Source: Reticulitermes lucifugus (taxonomy: Eukaryota > Arthropoda > Insecta > Blattodea > Rhinotermitidae). Taken from it: a DNA stretch of 64,000 nucleotides. Positions within the stretch are counted from its first letter, which is position 1, and the number at the start of each line of letters is the position of its first letter. The position numbers were made by a program, and so were the translations under genes. This document shows positions 46,732 to 56,985 of the stretch, in pieces. The stretch is taken from contig JAKCWW010000809.1 of assembly GCA_026260175.1 (NCBI GenBank), positions 1-64,000 of the forward strand, read 5' to 3'. The notes below the pieces were generated by a model. It was given only the letters and a program-made list of their open reading frames with translations, was not told where the DNA came from and ran no database searches.

Positions 46732-46741
46732 AAGAAGATGC

Positions 46742-46930
46742 CGACCCCGGTGGACGCGCGGTCTAAGGCGCAGCTCTACGGCCGCTCGCTTGCTGGGATT
46801 GCGGGTTCGAATTCCGCCGCGGACATGGATGTCTGTCTCTTGTGAATGCTGTGTGTTGTATGGTAGAGGTCTCTGCGACGGGCCCTCGCCCCTCTACCGA
46901 GTGTGGTGTGTCTGTGTGTGATCTCGAACG
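46742..46930 (+). repeat. tRNA-Leu-like SINE, family C
   Basis: The head GGTCTAAGGCGCAGCTCT resembles a leucine tRNA D-arm region and the B box is GCGGGTTCGAATTCCGCC. The body block GTCTGTCTCTTGTGAATGCT and TGGTAGAGGTCTCTGCGACG is shared with 50.3 and 54.8 kb. Confidence 0.85.
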
Positions 46931-48192
46931 GGTTTACTAGTTGCGTCCCTAGGTCACTTTTCAGATAAGGGCTGCGTATCAGTTGCGTCCCACGCTGCTG
47001 AGTATCAGGGTATTAGTTGCGTCCCGCGGTCAGTTTTCAGGTAAAACAGATGTGCACCAGGCTGCTGAAGGAAAACCGAACGGCTCTAGTGTCGAATCGG
47101 GTTCAGAGTACCTTGGTTCGATGTCCGTCTGCGACGCTGTACAGTGGATCAAATTAAGCGAGACCTGGCCAAAACTCCAATTATTCGACTTCCACAAAAT
47201 GCTTAAAAATCTATTTGAGGGGCAAAAGAAAATTCCCAGGGTAAATAAAATACACGTTTTATGACAATTGGGGTGGATTTCTTTTCGGTACAGGCAAACA
47301 AACGGAGAGTTTTTAGTAGCAGCGGTTTGGAAAGATACTTTGTACACAAACTCTGGTAGTGGTGTTGTTAATTATTTTCAAAGAGACAATTTAATTTATT
47401 AAGTGAATTGATTATGGAGCAGAGAAATGAAGTTAAGTATTGCGTGAATTAATTAAAAACGTAATATTTCATGAAAAATAAATACTTCTATATCAATTTA
47501 TATTATGCTAATTTTTTTTGTTGCATAAAATTTGAAGTTCATTATTTACATAGAGCTGCAAAATTGATCTGAGCCGTTTGTTACATTTTTGTTAGCTTTA
47601 AGCTTTATAATAATAATAATTATTATTATTATTATTATTACTATTATGCAAAAAATTAGCTGCTAATACGTGCTACTCTGCAAGTTATTAATGAATGCAT
47701 AAAGTAGTGTCATGACTTACAGAATTTGATCATGCGATTTGACATGTAATCTACCATTCTGAGTGCCCACCGTCGATTTTAATAAACAGTTAGTAGAGTG
47801 TACCTAACAAAGCTCACACATTATGTACGTTACGTGTATAAATATATACTTTACATTCCTATACATATACGTATATATTTATTGTTCTATAATAAGCTCT
47901 GAAACAATTTCGCACAATTATTTACAGATGAATACAAATTTAAAGCACAAGGAATTTTTTAAGCTTTGGACACAAAGTAAAGGCAAGCACAGAAACATAA
48001 AGAGCGAATACATTCAAATACAGTCATAGGGATGTACATATATTTTTGTTTTTCATTAAGAATCTGGATACCATTTGTACATTTATTTTATAAAAATAAA
48101 CCGATATTAATTAAACAGTAACTGCTTTATTTTCAATTTTCAATCAGCTTTTTATTCTCAGTTTTGTTAATGTAATCATAATTATTATTTTA

Positions 48193-48294
48193 CAGGACTC
48201 TTTGAGCTTGAAGAAATTTCTCCGAGTGCATTAAGAGATATTCGTCAGAATATATCTCGTGTTTGTGGTGCAGTTTTTGAAAAGATTGATTGAT
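48193..48294 (+). other. Candidate exon-like open segment
   Basis: After TTATTTTACAG a frame reads GLFELEEISPSALRDI and ends ...VFEKID-stop. Splice-like border, amphipathic composition and stop look exon-like, but no partner exon in matching phase was found and no family is recognised. Confidence 0.2.
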
Positions 48295-48379
48295 GAAAGA
48301 TGAAACCAACAGTATTTTGTATCAAAGAGCGAAGAATATTTGGAGCAAGAAATCAATTTACACAATAAAGTTATTGCCA

Positions 48380-48565
48380 AATCAAGAAGTGGGATGGGGG
48401 GCATGGATTGGATTGATATGGCTCAGGATAGGGACAGGAGGCGAGCTGTTGTAAGTGCGGTAATGAACCTTCGGGTTCCATAAAACGCGGAGAATTTCTT
48501 GACTAGCTGACGACCTGTTAGCTTCTCAAGAAGGACTCTGCTCCATGGAGTTAGTTAGTTAGTTA
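48380..48565 (+). mobile_element. Non-LTR retrotransposon 3' fragment
   Basis: From AAGAAGTGGGATGGGGGGCA through GGCTCAGGATAGGGACAGG to CTCCATGGAGTTAGTTAGTT. It is one of the best preserved copies of the shared end. Confidence 0.88.
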
Positions 48566-48599
48566 TTGCCAAAACATACGAAACAGATTACGAAATGTC

Positions 48600-48866
48600 A
48601 TGTATTTCAGGTATACGTGGTCGTCGAAAACCTAGACGTTGGGTGGTGTGTGTGTGATGTCCCTCGCTGCGCTGCGGGTTCGCTTCCCGGTCTGTTCGGG
48701 AGGTTTGGGCGGTTCTCTGTATGATACACTTGAAGCAGACACCTTGGGACGCAACTGATACGCTTTTCTGACCGCGAGACGCAACTCGTACGTCTCGGCT
48801 CTCGAAACCTCAACGACGAGACGACCTACGCCCGGTTAGGGCTGTTGCGCCACCGGGGGGGGGACC
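48600..48866 (-). repeat. SINE-like repeat with tRNA-like head
   Basis: On the - strand it starts CCCGGTGGCGCAACAGCC, has a B-box-like GAGGTTTCGAGAGCC, then AGTTGCGTCTCGCGGTCAG and AGTTGCGTCCCAAGG. It is the right end of the composite segment. Confidence 0.6.
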
Positions 48867-49150
48867 AAGAAGATAAAATGTGACATCTGAGGTTCTCACG
48901 CTAGTGGCTATGAAGATTTCTGTCTTTTACGATATAATGCCATGAAGTGGTGGATATGCACCGAAGTTTCAGAAGATCCTACCTCCATCACAAGGTAGAT
49001 AAAAAGAAAAATTTTAAAGATTAATCTAATAATAATAATATATTCTACTCGTATTATGCTGGAAAATGCACCACAAAACTGAAAAGTTATTTTTCTCATC
49101 CACCAAACACAAAAGAAAGTCATCATCATAATTTTGAGGGTCTGGTGTTA

Positions 49151-49224
49151 CGTACATCGTAATTGACAGTAATTTACAGTAGTATACTACTAGTACTGAC
49201 AATTACTGTCAATTACGATGTACG
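49151..49224. repeat. Inverted repeat, 34-bp arms
   Basis: CGTACATCGTAATTGACAGT at the left meets ACTGTCAATTACGATGTACG at the right. The arms 49151-49184 and 49191-49224 have about three mismatches and a 6-nt loop. Confidence 0.9.
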
Positions 49225-49374
49225 TGTTACCGATTTTAAGCTTACGCGCTGATTCACTGTTAATATTGATTTTCTTCTGGAGTTTTGGAACCGTAATTAA
49301 GTGGGATGTGTTGGTGATAATTTTAAGGAACATGCTGCCCCCCTCTTCAGAGTCAAGGTGTATAGGATGAATTA

Positions 49375-49460
49375 TAAGATGACGCAAGTAGAATGTTCGT
49401 CCGAAACGTCGGCAACACAGCCGACTTCCATATGACGTCAGAACTCCAACATAAGACAAG
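49375..49460. repeat. Short foldback-family piece
   Basis: AGATGACGCAAGTAGAATGT, CGTCCGAAACGTCGGCAACA and ATATGACGTCAGAACTCC share the GAAACGTCGGC signature of the foldback family. Confidence 0.35.
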
Positions 49461-50149
49461 ATTAATGGTGGTAGGACCGTTGGCTTCTATTAAATGCACA
49501 CAAATAAAATATCACTTTCACGTTCATATTGTCGTCAGTAGTAAATATTCACTTCTTCTATAAACACAACAGTTGTAGTAATTTCCCACTAGTCAGCGCA
49601 ATTTCTCACTCAGTGTAGCGAAGTAGCTTGACAGCTGTATTTGTGAAGAAATAACACAGTCGTACTTCAGTTCTGCGACTAATGGATGGTTTGGGTAAGG
49701 ACGTTTTTTACTGTTGTTATTGATCTTGTTATCCTTCTTGTTTTTACATTTAATATTGTTATTCTTAGTTTCACTATAACTTGTACTCATGTATTATTTA
49801 CATAAAACTTATTTCTTTGTTTTTTCCATATGTGTTCTGGGTTATTGTTTTTTTTTTGTTATTTTGTGCATGTGTGTGATCTTACCGATATTGGCATTTA
49901 GCTGGTCATTCAGCATCTTAATAAACAGCAACTGAATTGAGCTGAAATTATATTATTATTAGTAGTAGTAGTAGTAGTAGTAGTAGCTGTAGTAGTAGTA
50001 CACTGTTCTGTATAGGCAGGCTACGCGTAAAATTTGTCCGATGTGTTCCATACTCATAAAGTTTTGAAAAAACGACGCGCTGCCATGGTTTTCCAGGTCG
50101 CTTTAGAATGCCACCATGACGAGGGTCCATGATGGTTATAAGACAAAGG
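49461..50149. other. Unassigned, with (TAG)n microsatellite
   Basis: A TTA/TAG trinucleotide run lies at 49952-50000. T runs occur at 49850-49858. Nothing else was recognised. Confidence 0.6.
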
Positions 50150-50262
50150 AACTGAATGGCACATCAGCTCCTCGCACATGCTGATGACATTTGTTTATTT
50201 GGCGACAAACGTGCCATACACAGAAGCACAGAAACACTGTTAGACACTAATGTCGAACAGGG
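50150..50262 (+). pseudogene. Non-LTR reverse transcriptase fragment (HADD)
   Basis: The frame reads HQLLAHADDICLFGDKRAIH and STETLLDTN. It matches the palm motif of insect non-LTR reverse transcriptases (Y/F-ADD-x-x-L), with the usual tyrosine changed to histidine. It is only about 37 codons and is then interrupted by a family C SINE, so it is inactive. Confidence 0.75.
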
Positions 50263-50264
50263 TG

Positions 50265-50450
50265 GTCGCGACATCCACAGGTTGTACTGCTATTTACTGC
50301 TCGGGCAATGTGACCGTATGTTCGAATACAATTCGAGGCGTGGATGAATATCTCCGTATTTCTTTTTTTTTTTTGTATGTGTTGTCCTGTGTACGTAGAG
50401 AATTTGCGGCGGGCCGATCCACCGTCCAAGGAATCCTACCAAATGTCTAT
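50265..50450 (+). repeat. tRNA-derived SINE, family C, degenerate
   Basis: A B-box relic GTTCGAATACAATTCGAGG is followed by a T run, TGTGTTGTCCTGTGTACGTA and GGGCCGATCCACCGTCC, then GGAATCCTACC. The order and blocks match the copy at 54.8 kb. Confidence 0.7.
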
Positions 50451-50679
50451 AAACAAGTGTAGAAACCTATAAAATGGAAGGTCTTCGATCGCATTGGCCT
50501 GTAGGCACCACTTAAACACACAGGAAAGTAAGTGGATCTATATATCAATGTATCAGCACCAAAAAGGGGGGCAAACATAAAACATGACTAAATAACGCAT
50601 TATATTCACCGTGCATCATCATAACAAATCACAATATTAAAACCAACATATGCACTGTAGTTTCATACACAGTCAATTG

Positions 50680-50722
50680 CCCCTACATATGTTTCGGCTT
50701 CAAGAAGCCATCATCAGGGGGT
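50680..50722 (-). ncRNA. Hammerhead-ribozyme-like motif, left arm
   Basis: The - strand reads CCCC-CTGATGA-T-GGCTT-CTTG-AAGCC-GAAA-CATATG-TA-GGGG. Stem I has four G-C pairs and stem II five pairs. Stem III is minimal (A-U, C-G with an AUAU loop). Predicted cleavage is after the TA. The only departure from the textbook core is one U between CTGATGA and stem II. Confidence 0.68.
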
Positions 50723-51079
50723 CCCAAGTTTACACGTACTACANNNCCATTAGTTCATCTAATAACGTCTCTTATATCACACATAATGCCAGTATTTAAG
50801 CATATAAAATCCTGGGAATAGTTGCGTATTTATGCTATATGTATATATATAAAATGTTAAAAAGTTTAAAAAGTTTTTAAGATTATATTTATATATGTTT
50901 GTTTGAAATTCATGATAGTCTTGTCTTTAGTGTACGGAATATCCAAGTAAAGTTGAGCATATCCTGTAAAATATGAGCGGATATCAGCACTGTAGTATTT
51001 TATATCAAGCACGGTATCATAAAGAATATATATAGAGAGAAAGGAGCTATAATTTGAATGACATGCGTGTATTATGTTG

Positions 51080-51600
51080 TTACGTGTCCTGTGTTGTGAT
51101 TTGTATTGACTGGTTGTGCAATGGTTGTATTGTGGGTGACTGTATAGAGTTGAACGCATGCGTGTTGTGAGTGGTAGGGGTAATAAACTTGAATAGGGGG
51201 TTTTTCTCTCCAGGATTTTGTTCGTTTATCAATGTTCCTTTTTGATAGTATATTAGTATATAAAGATTCTCTAAAATATTCATGTGCCATCATTTTTTAC
51301 AAGTTTTTAATAACTCCATGGTGGACTGCAAAGGGCCGTATTCATGTTTGTTATTCAAGATGTGTAATGCATCAGCTGATATAGGTTCATTAGTTCTTAT
51401 ATATCTATGATGTTCTATGAAACGTGTTTTCAGGCTATGTCCGGTTTGACCAACATATTGCTTATTGCATGTATTGCATCTTATACTGTATATGCCACTA
51501 TTTGTTTACATGTCAAGATTTCTTTTGTGTGTTTTTAGTAAGTTATGTGTTGTATTACTAACTTGATATGTGATGCGTACTATCAAATTATATATATATA
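51080..51600 (-). pseudogene. Penelope-like GIY-YIG endonuclease, C-terminal part
   Basis: This is the endonuclease domain that nicks target DNA for Penelope-like retrotransposition. The - strand frame reads NSGIYSIRCNTC, QYVGQTGHSLKTRFIEH and ADALHILNNKHEYG. These are the GIY...YVGQT core, the zinc-coordinating-type cysteines before it and the downstream H...HILNNKHEYGP segment typical of the class. The same frame goes on to MNILENLYI and INEQNPGEKNPLF, the usual C-terminal region. Two in-frame stops (a TAA before TNSGIY and a TGA before the WHMNILEN part) break it, and the whole reverse transcriptase is missing. It is inactive but surprisingly little decayed. Confidence 0.88.
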
Positions 51601-51721
51601 TATTTATAGCATAAATACGCTACTATTCCCAGGATTTTATATGCTTAAATACTGGCATTATGTGTGATATAAGAGACGTTATTAGATGAACTAATGGGTG
51701 TGTAGTACGTGTAAACTTGGG

Positions 51722-51764
51722 ACCCCCTGATGATGGCTTCTTGAATCCGAAACATATGTAGGGG
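51722..51764 (+). ncRNA. Hammerhead-ribozyme-like motif, right arm
   Basis: It is the inverted partner of the left-arm motif with the same boxes and stem I (CCCC/GGGG). Stem II has one mismatch (AATCC in place of AAGCC). It is antisense to the endonuclease frame. Confidence 0.6.
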
Positions 51765-51818
51765 CAATCGATTCTGTATATGAAAATACAGTGCATATGT
51801 TGATTTTAATCTTGTGAT

Positions 51819-52224
51819 GACTAAATAAATCCTTCCAAAATATGGTAAAGTTTAAACACCTGAGACCAATAATATCAAATCAAAATCGCATTCACGAAAA
51901 AACGAAAAACAGGTTAAATTCGGGGATTCCTTGCTACCATTCAGTTCAAAATCGTTTAGCGTCCCCCTCTTTTATATAGGCGTAGATCTAATAACGTAAA
52001 GATTAAAATACAAGACTCTGAACTTCATGTAATGTTTTATGTGGGAGTGAAACTTGGCCTTTTACTATGTCAATGCCGGAGAACTAGAAACGACGTGATT
52101 GTGAAGAAAATGCTAGTGACAGTATTTGGAACAGAGGGATGAACAAAACTACCTAAAGATAGTCTTGTAATTTTCATCAAAACACGTAACTGCGAAATTC
52201 GTAATTATAGTACGAAAAAGGGAA
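51819..52224. other. Unassigned intergenic DNA
   Basis: Nothing recognisable was seen. Confidence 0.3.
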
Positions 52225-52435
52225 CCTGGAGAACCTTGGCGTAGGTGGGAGGATTATATCAAAATAAAAGCCAGAACATGGGGAGTGAGAATGTGAATTA
52301 GATTCAACCAACTCAGGACACGTTCAGTAATGGGCTTTTGTGTACGCTGCAATGAACCTTCGGATTCAAAGGTATACGGAGAATTTCTTCACCAGCTGAC
52401 CGACTACTACTTTCTCAGTAAGAACCCTCCTCAGT
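52225..52435 (+). mobile_element. Non-LTR retrotransposon 3' fragment, decayed
   Basis: GGAGAACCTTGGCGTAGGTGG and GAGGATTATATCAAAATAAA match the GRPRRRWEDNIKMDL segment; GCAATGAACCTTCGGATTC and GGAGAATTTCTTCACCAGCT match the shared end. Confidence 0.65.
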
Positions 52436-52974
52436 GGATACACTTAGAGGTCTAGTGTTGTCAGCAGTGATATTACTAAACTGCTATTGGTCCTGCCATT
52501 CTCAGCAACACCTCACGTACACAGCGAAATATAAAAGTTTCCTTGAGAAATACTAAAGTGTGGTGCTGTTTGAGAATTCTTTCCGGGAAATTATTTTATA
52601 TTTAGAAAGCCATTCCTCGTCGGCAGCGAACTGCCTCTTGGCACTGACCACTGTGCGCCCTTGAAATGTCACAGCTGATTCATACCATTTAGAATGGTAT
52701 GACTTTTTCGAGACAGAAGTTCTCTTTGAAACTTGCAGACGCTCTGGTTGGTTGGATTTGTTGTTTCTGCTGTTTGCTTGCCTCGAGCTCCATAGGTTTC
52801 TGTCACGACACATATTATGTTGGTAGATAAAAGATAATGCAGCTCTAGGCACGCGACCCAAGTGTGAAGCTTGACATCTGTATTCTCTATGTACATGATG
52901 CACTGCATTACCTAAGTAGGACGATGCTCGGTACCTTGTCATCCGTTTGGACAGCCATTACCTACATTTAAGGC
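52436..52974. other. Unassigned intergenic DNA
   Basis: A 129-codon frame on the - strand (52553-52942) is the longest motif-free frame here. It has no recognisable domain and unbiased composition, so it is not called. Confidence 0.3.
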
Positions 52975-52976
52975 AT

Positions 52977-53017
52977 TATTATCATCATCATCATCAACAA
53001 CAACAACAACAACAACA
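52977..53017. repeat. (ATC)n(AAC)n microsatellite
   Basis: Adjacent ATC and AAC trinucleotide runs. Confidence 0.95.
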
Positions 53018-53027
53018 CTAGGGTGTG

Positions 53028-53480
53028 TACAGCTCAGTCGGTACAATGACGGAAGATAATCGGCAGGGTCACAGATTTTTGCTTTCATCATCCAATCCAG
53101 ACGGGGTCTGGGGCCAAACAACTTCCTGTTTAATGGATAAGGTAAAGGTAAAAGTTCACACTAGAACAGGCCATGAAGGCCGAGAGGGGGAGCAGAGGTA
53201 TAGCTCCTCTTTCTTTAACCTTGGCGCTAGATGGGATGAGTAGTCAACGCCACGCCCTGGCCGCTTTACCCCTGGAAAAGAGATCCGATACCCATTGTAC
53301 AGGAGGCTGGGTTGGTCCCAGGGTCGGTCTGGACGGGTGCGGAAAATCTCGCCCCCCACCGGGATTCGACTCCCGGACGGTCCTGTCCCTAGCGAGTCGC
53401 TATACCGACTGCATTATCCAGGGCCGTTTAATGGGTAAAGCGGCTGCGAAAATGTCCACTCACCATCATTCACTGGTAAA
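53028..53480 (+). repeat. tRNA-derived SINE, family A, split by a second SINE
   Basis: The older copy starts ACAGCTCAGTCGGTACAATG and is interrupted after GTTTAATGG (53128-53136). It resumes at a second GTTTAATGG (53426-53434) with GTAAAGCGGC. Confidence 0.82.
53137..53425 (-). repeat. tRNA-derived SINE, family A, nested insertion
   Basis: A full-length antisense copy from the (GGTAAA) tail to the head (ACTCCCGGACGGTCC, TAGCGAGTCGCTATACCGAC). Flanking GTTTAATGG on both sides is its target duplication. The 156-codon open frame across it is not a gene. Confidence 0.92.
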
Positions 53481-54734
53481 GCCGAACTTAAGGATACATG
53501 GAGTCAGAAAAACTGGACGTTGCAGGGAAGACAAAATCTGTGCCCTTAACAACCTAACCCCGATTCCCCAGTCATCCGGTCCGCAACCTACTCATTACGG
53601 TAGTGACTGGGCTACTGGTTACCCGGTTGAAACAACACAATAATAATAATAATAATACATTAATAACTATTAATATTAAATATGTTGACTCGAAGGGAAA
53701 GTATTTAATCGTGTGACAATATGCGCATGAGCTCAGTTACATTTTGCTACCAATTCGTAAAATCCAATTTGACATGCTTTTCTACACGCAACAAGAGCTT
53801 CTCGGGCGGAATCGTGCTAACAATCAATATTTCGAACATTTGTCACTCCTCCATCATCATAGTGGATGTGAGGAGTGAACACAAGAACATAAATAAGACA
53901 CTAACAACACAAGATGTGCCGGACCGCAAGTACGAAACAGGACAGACGGCTTCAAGATTTCTGCCCGGAATTTCTTGTTAGTTTCATGTTCAGTCCTACA
54001 AACTAAAAAAATATAGTTTTACAACATAAGTGCATCATTTCTTCCAAGCCGAAAGCTCAATGCGGCACACTAAACGCAAATATCGTGGCAAAACATTTCA
54101 CACATGACTGGAAAACTACGTCAACAGTTTCCGCAATATTGTAAGTTCTATGTGCCTACATTTCATAAATACGGTTAAGTGCGGTGAAGAGCAGAACGTA
54201 ACAAAATTGGGCGTTTTCTTGAAGGATATTTTAACCTCACTCCACGGATCAGAGGCTTTCTTAAAATGTCAATACTGGCCCAACTACGCTTTCTGGGAAG
54301 GTCGTGTTCACCACCACACATTCAAAATTCATACTGACAAACTTCTGTCATTATTTCAAAAACAGCACATCCCATGAACACACAATCACAGCATACAGTG
54401 CCACTGCGGAGCCACATTCTGGGATCGCAATTTGTTACAGTCTATGCAGTAATTACAACAAAAATTTAACCTTTAAAAAACTATTAGTAACTATAGGTAC
54501 CACCCCCTGTAACATTTAAAAACTCTACATTTTGACCTCACAGTATATTTATGTGATTCCTATTACTCTCACACGACGATTTTCCGAATGACATTAACTG
54601 CTTGGTCCTTCTAATGTGACGTATGAAATAAAAATGTATATATAAGGTACATCAATTACCATCTTCTTCTTTGTTTCTTAGTCTGATCTCTTTCTAACAA
54701 ATCACTGTAGGTGCAGAGGTTATTGTTGCACTTG
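53481..54734. other. Unassigned, with (AAT)n microsatellite
   Basis: An (AAT)n run lies at 53639-53660. Nothing else was recognised. Confidence 0.4.
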
Positions 54735-54935
54735 ATCACACTCACTGACACACACACACTCCGTAGGATTCCACTGGACGAGGGATCGGCTCGTCACAAA
54801 GACCTCTACCTGACAACACACAACATTCACAAGAGACAGACACCCATGCCCCCGGCGGCATTCGAACCCGCAATCCCAGCAAGCGAAGGCCGCAGACCCA
54901 CGCCTTAGACCGCCCGCCCACTGGGATCGGCACTC
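54735..54935 (-). repeat. tRNA-Leu-like SINE, family C
   Basis: On the - strand the head reads GGCGGTCTAAGGCGTGGG and the B box GCGGGTTCGAATGCCGCC. The body has GTCTGTCTCTTGTGAATGTT, AGGTAGAGGTC and GTGGAATCCTACGGAGTGTG. It is nearly intact. Confidence 0.88.
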
Positions 54936-56199
54936 AGGATCTCGTCGATACAAATTATTAGAGCCTAATGTCCCCCACTTAACTGAGGCATTTGGTTTAT
55001 GTTATTTTCCTCCAAACGCTAATTGGTTCATGTTGTTTAGAAAAATAACTAGAGTTTATTGTGAGAATAATACAAAGCACGTAAAATAGACTCTGGGGGC
55101 ACAATGGGAGTTCCTATACTAGGTGATATACATGTAGTAACTGCCGTGATTTAAGGGAATAATATTGGCCACAAAATGGACAGAGACGCACTGAGTAATT
55201 TAGCTGAAGAGTACGCAGTTGGTCTTACCAATCAACTTCAGTAACTGAACTAAACATAAAGGTTAACACAAAAGAATCTTCAAGCCAACTGTGATAAATT
55301 CTTCCACTGTAGCGAGCTATGAAGTGTTCAATAACGAACGGTTTCATGTTTGCCGAACTGGAGTGAAGTAATCCATCAACGGAGAATGGAAATGTTTCTG
55401 TTGAATGGGAGATAGATATCTTCATGTCGCATGTCGTTTCTAAACACCTAAACACTTAGTTTGGGGACTACTCGACGAGAGAGATTACTGCGCAACAGGC
55501 AACTCTTACAATGAGCGGACCGAGTTCGAGGCCTGGTCGCAGAACTTTCCCGGGAGTTTTCCACGGTCACCTACTGATCAGTTTTCCATTCTTCAGTTAA
55601 TATAGGCCTACTCGATTCTAAACGGCTTCGGACTCTTACAGAAAAACCGATACGTGAAAGAATCGATGAATTAAGGGACTCATAATACTAATTATTTCTG
55701 TTTTGTGACCTACAGTCGGTTTTTGTCAATTTTTCAATGATCAATCTGCAACTTTGTAACGCGAACTAAGGGCACATGCGACTTATACGTAATTTGGAAA
55801 TGAAAGAAATATTACCATTCATTGAATAACATCTCCTTCACACTGTACTGCACTCTCGTGGCAATAATAAAAACGGATGCTTGTTATTATATACTGGTAT
55901 GTAGGCTGTATTATTGAGGCGAACATAGTTGTTCCAACGCACTTCGTTAAACATGCACTGAATACTTATAATGTGTGAAATAATAGTTTACACTGTAATT
56001 AAATTTATATTCGATGTGGCAATGAAGGTCTTGTATGGTGAAATGTTTAAGTACAAAAAAGTTGGAATTACATATAATCATAGTTTATACTGGACCGACA
56101 GGAATCAAATTCAAATTCGACGAACGTTTCGTGTAGACTGCCAGTACCAAATTTGATCAAAATCTATTCAACAGTTTCCGAGGTGACACATGCGCAAGG
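54936..56199. other. Unassigned intergenic DNA
   Basis: A B-box-like CGAGTTCGAGGCC at 55521-55533 may be a SINE relic. Nothing else was seen. Confidence 0.35.
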
Positions 56200-56365
56200 A
56201 CAGTGCCATGGTTGAGGCGATTAGCCGCCGGTCTCTCACCGTGGACACCCGGCCAGTCCATGTGAGACTTGTGGTAGACAAAGTGGCACTGGGACAGGTT
56301 TCCCTCCTAGTACTTCGGTCTCCGCCTGTCGGTACCGTTCCGGTGATCTGTCACTGACGCTCTAT
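56200..56365 (+). repeat. tRNA-derived SINE, family D
   Basis: GCGATTAGCCGCCGGTCTCT is the head; the B box is eroded (GGACACCCGGCC). GTGGTAGACAAAGTGGCACT is the family body. Confidence 0.75.
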
Positions 56366-56940
56366 AATATCTACAATTAACACTATTGTTAAAGAAGACA
56401 CTTAAAAAGCACGCGAAAGGACATACAGAGCGACACGCAACACCCGACTAGACACGCACTTCATACAAAGAATAGCAATTAATCAGCAACCAAGGAGCAT
56501 CTTTCAGAACAGATTATTGGTCGTAATTAATGGCATCCAGTGCGAATAAGAGATAATTATACAACGGATCGATAGCGACCTGGGAATATTACGTTGTGTC
56601 GATCTGTACGGTGGCAGGAATGTCAATAAAACACTTTCAGAATTCTACAGCGTGAATCATTTAACACTGAAGCATTAAATCCTCTCCCAAAAATTAAGAA
56701 GGTACCCACAGAGAAATTGAGGAAGTTGCTGAGGTACGGATGTGAAACCGAAGAAAGCAAACTAATTTCTATACATTTAAATACTTTATTTGCCCGAACT
56801 GCGAAACACAGGAAAAATTACCTCTCTTTGTTAGGTGAACGTTTCGTAAATCGCGTGTTACAAAGTTCTGAACTGAAATTCCATTCTGCAGGCATGGAAA
56901 TCTTCCCGAACGAGGAGATGCTACATAGTTGAGCTAAAAA
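56366..56940. other. Unassigned intergenic DNA
   Basis: Nothing recognisable was seen. Confidence 0.3.
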
Positions 56941-56985
56941 CCCAACATTTTGGAGATCTGCTGTCTCCATCATCAGAAACTGTTG
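56941..56985 (-). repeat. Decayed hammerhead-like repeat piece
   Basis: The - strand reads CTGATGATGGAGACAGCAGA and TCTCCAAAATGTTGGG. The first box and stem II (GGAGA/TCTCC) survive, but the GAAAC box is changed to AAAAT. Confidence 0.4.

Larger units (their letters stand above)
46740..48866. mobile_element. Composite segment with inverted SINE-like ends
   Basis: AAGAAGAT occurs at 46732-46739 and at 48867-48874. The sequence inside starts CCGACCCCGGTGGACGCGC and ends GTTGCGCCACCGGGGGGGGG, which are inverted to each other over about 20 bp. Both ends lead into tRNA-like heads and share an AGTTGCGTCCC...CGGTCAG motif in opposite orientation (about 46952-47045 and 48741-48792). The interior is AT-rich and carries a later retrotransposon scrap (48380-48565). 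It may be one non-autonomous transposon or two unrelated SINE insertions. Confidence 0.45.
50628..51818 (-). mobile_element. Penelope-like retroelement, truncated, inverted terminal repeats
   Basis: Arms 50628-50839 and 51605-51818 are inverted copies of about 212 bp. Between them, on the - strand, lies the GIY-YIG endonuclease end of a Penelope-like element; the reverse transcriptase is absent. Inverted terminal repeats flanking a 5'-truncated copy are common in this class. Three unknown bases (50744-50746) in the left arm correspond to CAC in the right arm. Each arm carries a hammerhead-like motif, a known feature of Penelope-like elements. Confidence 0.88.

Noticed and set aside
52553-52942. 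129-codon frame on the - strand
   Set aside because: No domain, no splice context and no sign of codon bias; the length is within what random sequence of this size can give.
53173-53643. 156-codon frame on the + strand
   Set aside because: It runs across two nested SINEs, whose GC-rich bodies leave long stop-free frames.
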